DNA of 64,000 bases. It comes from Acidimicrobiaceae bacterium. Its GTDB lineage: Bacteria > Actinomycetota > Acidimicrobiia > Acidimicrobiales > Ilumatobacteraceae. Position numbers and translations under genes: made by a program. The DNA lies in NCBI GenBank assembly GCA_016722025.1, contig JADKGZ010000021.1, positions 17,107 through 81,106 of the forward strand. The letters are read 5' to 3'. The notes under the pieces were generated by a model that saw nothing but the letters and a program-made list of their open reading frames with translations, was not told the origin of the DNA and did not search any database. Positions 62,987-64,000 of the stretch are shown here, in pieces (positions within the stretch are counted from its first letter, which is position 1; every line of letters begins with the position of its first letter).

Positions 62987-64000
62987 GTGAGCTGGGCCAT
63001 CGGCATCGACTTCGGCACATCCCGCTCGGCAGGAGCGATCGGCGAGCTGGATCCCCGCCGCCTCGCCCCCGACCCCGCCACCGGCAGGAGCATCCCGCCG
63101 GTGGAAGCCCCCACCGTGTCGCCACTGGAGATCGAAGGCAACCGGTGGATCCTCGATTGGTGCTGCGCACACCCGACGGCGAGCTGGTGGTCGGTGCCGC
63201 CGCCGACAACCTGGCAGGCGTGCACCCGGATCGCCTCGAGCGAACCCCCAAGCGGGCACTCGGCGCCACCTCCCCCCTGCTGCTCGGCGGCACGCCGATC
63301 GACGCTCGCGACGCGGCAGCAGCGGCCGTGATGCGCGTCATCGTGGCCGAGGGTCGGCTGCGCACCGGTAGCGAGCCAACGGGCTGCATCGTCACGCACC
63401 CGGTGCGCTGGGCCGGTGTGCGCCGCGCGGCACTCGCCGAGGCCGCCGGCCGAGCAGGGCTGCAGCAGGTGCAGCTGGTGGAGGAGCCCGTCGCAGCGGC
63501 CATCCACTACGCGTCCGAGCACGTCGACATGGGCGCCCGCGTGGGCGTCTACGACCTCGGCGGCGGCACGTTCGACACCGCGCTGCTGCAGCGAACCGAC
63601 CACGGGTTCGAGGTCATCGGAGTGCCCGGCGGCGACGAGAACATCGGCGGCGAAGACTTCGACCACCGCCTGTTCCGCTACTTCGGCAGTTGCCTCTCCG
63701 ACACCGACGCCGAGCTCTGGGATCAGCTGATGACCAGCGACGATCGCAGAGGAAGCGCGCCGCGCTGGATCTGCTGGTGCAAGCTCGGCGAGCGAAAGAG
63801 GCACTCTCGTCGTACACGTCGACGCAGGTGTTCGTGCCCATCGCCGACCGCGACATCGTGGTCAATCGCAGCCAGTTCGAGGCGATGATCATCGACGACG
63901 TGGAACGCACGATGGACCTGATGGAAGACACCATCACCGACGCCGGCCTCGCCATCGACGACCTTGCCGCCGTGTTCTTGGTAGGTGGCTCGTGCGCGTG
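62987..64000 (+). CDS. Hsp70-like ATPase (frameshifted, cut by window end)
   Basis: GAGGAGG precedes GTG 62987. Actin-fold blocks are IGIDFGTSRSA, LVEEPVAAAIHYA, VYDLGGGTFDTA and GGDENIGGEDFDH, then AKEALSS and VVNRSQFEAMI in another frame. The frame shifts near 63143-63147 (one G seems missing in a GG run), again near 63740-63755, and probably a third time near 63990 (the expected Gly-Gly-Ser-Ser motif reads GGSCA). The 3' part lies beyond the window. Unlike DnaK it starts with an actinobacterial-type Hsp70-like sequence; the role next to the sigma/kinase pair is unknown. Confidence 0.82.

Overview
The window is very GC-rich, densely packed with genes in short overlapping operons, and reads as an actinobacterial chromosome. 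Pointers are an F420-dependent nitroreductase-type protein, two mycothiol-isomerase/DinB-fold proteins, a wax-ester/diacylglycerol acyltransferase, a MocR regulator, a Ser/Thr kinase and an ECF sigma factor. A member of the Acidimicrobiia (Ilumatobacter-like) is my best guess, but no rRNA or other firm marker is present.

Layout. (1) 1-6.6 kb: a DsbB-like/thioredoxin-like redox pair, the nickel-pincer cofactor genes larB-larC on the minus strand, pheA, a lipoprotein and a fucose-isomerase-like protein. (2) 6.66-25.94 kb: a 19.2-kb integrative element inserted in the 3' end of a tRNA-Ser(UGA) gene and bounded by a 24-bp direct repeat. It carries a tyrosine integrase with phased arm-type repeats at both ends, a MobF relaxase with a nearby oriT-like repeat cluster, an excisionase-type HTH protein, and a cargo of nuclease and toxin genes. 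One cargo operon couples an unknown protein, a PIN nuclease, a DNA sliding-clamp (DnaN) paralogue and a PLD-SF2 helicase-DUF3427 protein. A second is a convergent MNT/HEPN pair. A third, of visibly different composition, is a three-gene cassette with a DUF4209-type HEPN protein, a small helical protein and a 928-residue helical protein. (3) 26-33.5 kb: an AbiE-like pair with a palindromic operator, small accessory genes (phosphotransferase, P-loop kinase, CsbD and a 23-residue membrane peptide) and a complete 1,701-bp IS481-type insertion sequence with a 15-bp target duplication. (4) 33.5-53.6 kb: ordinary chromosome with arylsulfatase, a two-component system, acyltransferase, dehydrogenases, methyltransferase, Baeyer-Villiger-type monooxygenase, several regulator/target pairs and an amidohydrolase. 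(5) 53.6-60 kb: a six-gene minus-strand operon that looks like the aerobic CoA-dependent 2-aminobenzoate (anthranilate) pathway with its own MarR regulator. (6) 60-64 kb: a sigma factor-Ser/Thr kinase pair and a divergent Hsp70-like gene cut by the window end.

The most interesting parts are the two cargo operons of the element: the PIN/DnaN-like clamp/PLD-helicase operon (8.26-13.7 kb) and the HEPN cassette (19.3-24.9 kb). Both look like defence or competition systems, which is inference from family and context.

A caution on sequence quality: at least four otherwise intact genes (integrase, the 928-residue protein, a methyltransferase, Hsp70) are broken by 1-2 base indels, mostly apparent deletions in short GC runs, with three in the last kilobase. 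I treat these as probable sequence errors rather than pseudogenes.
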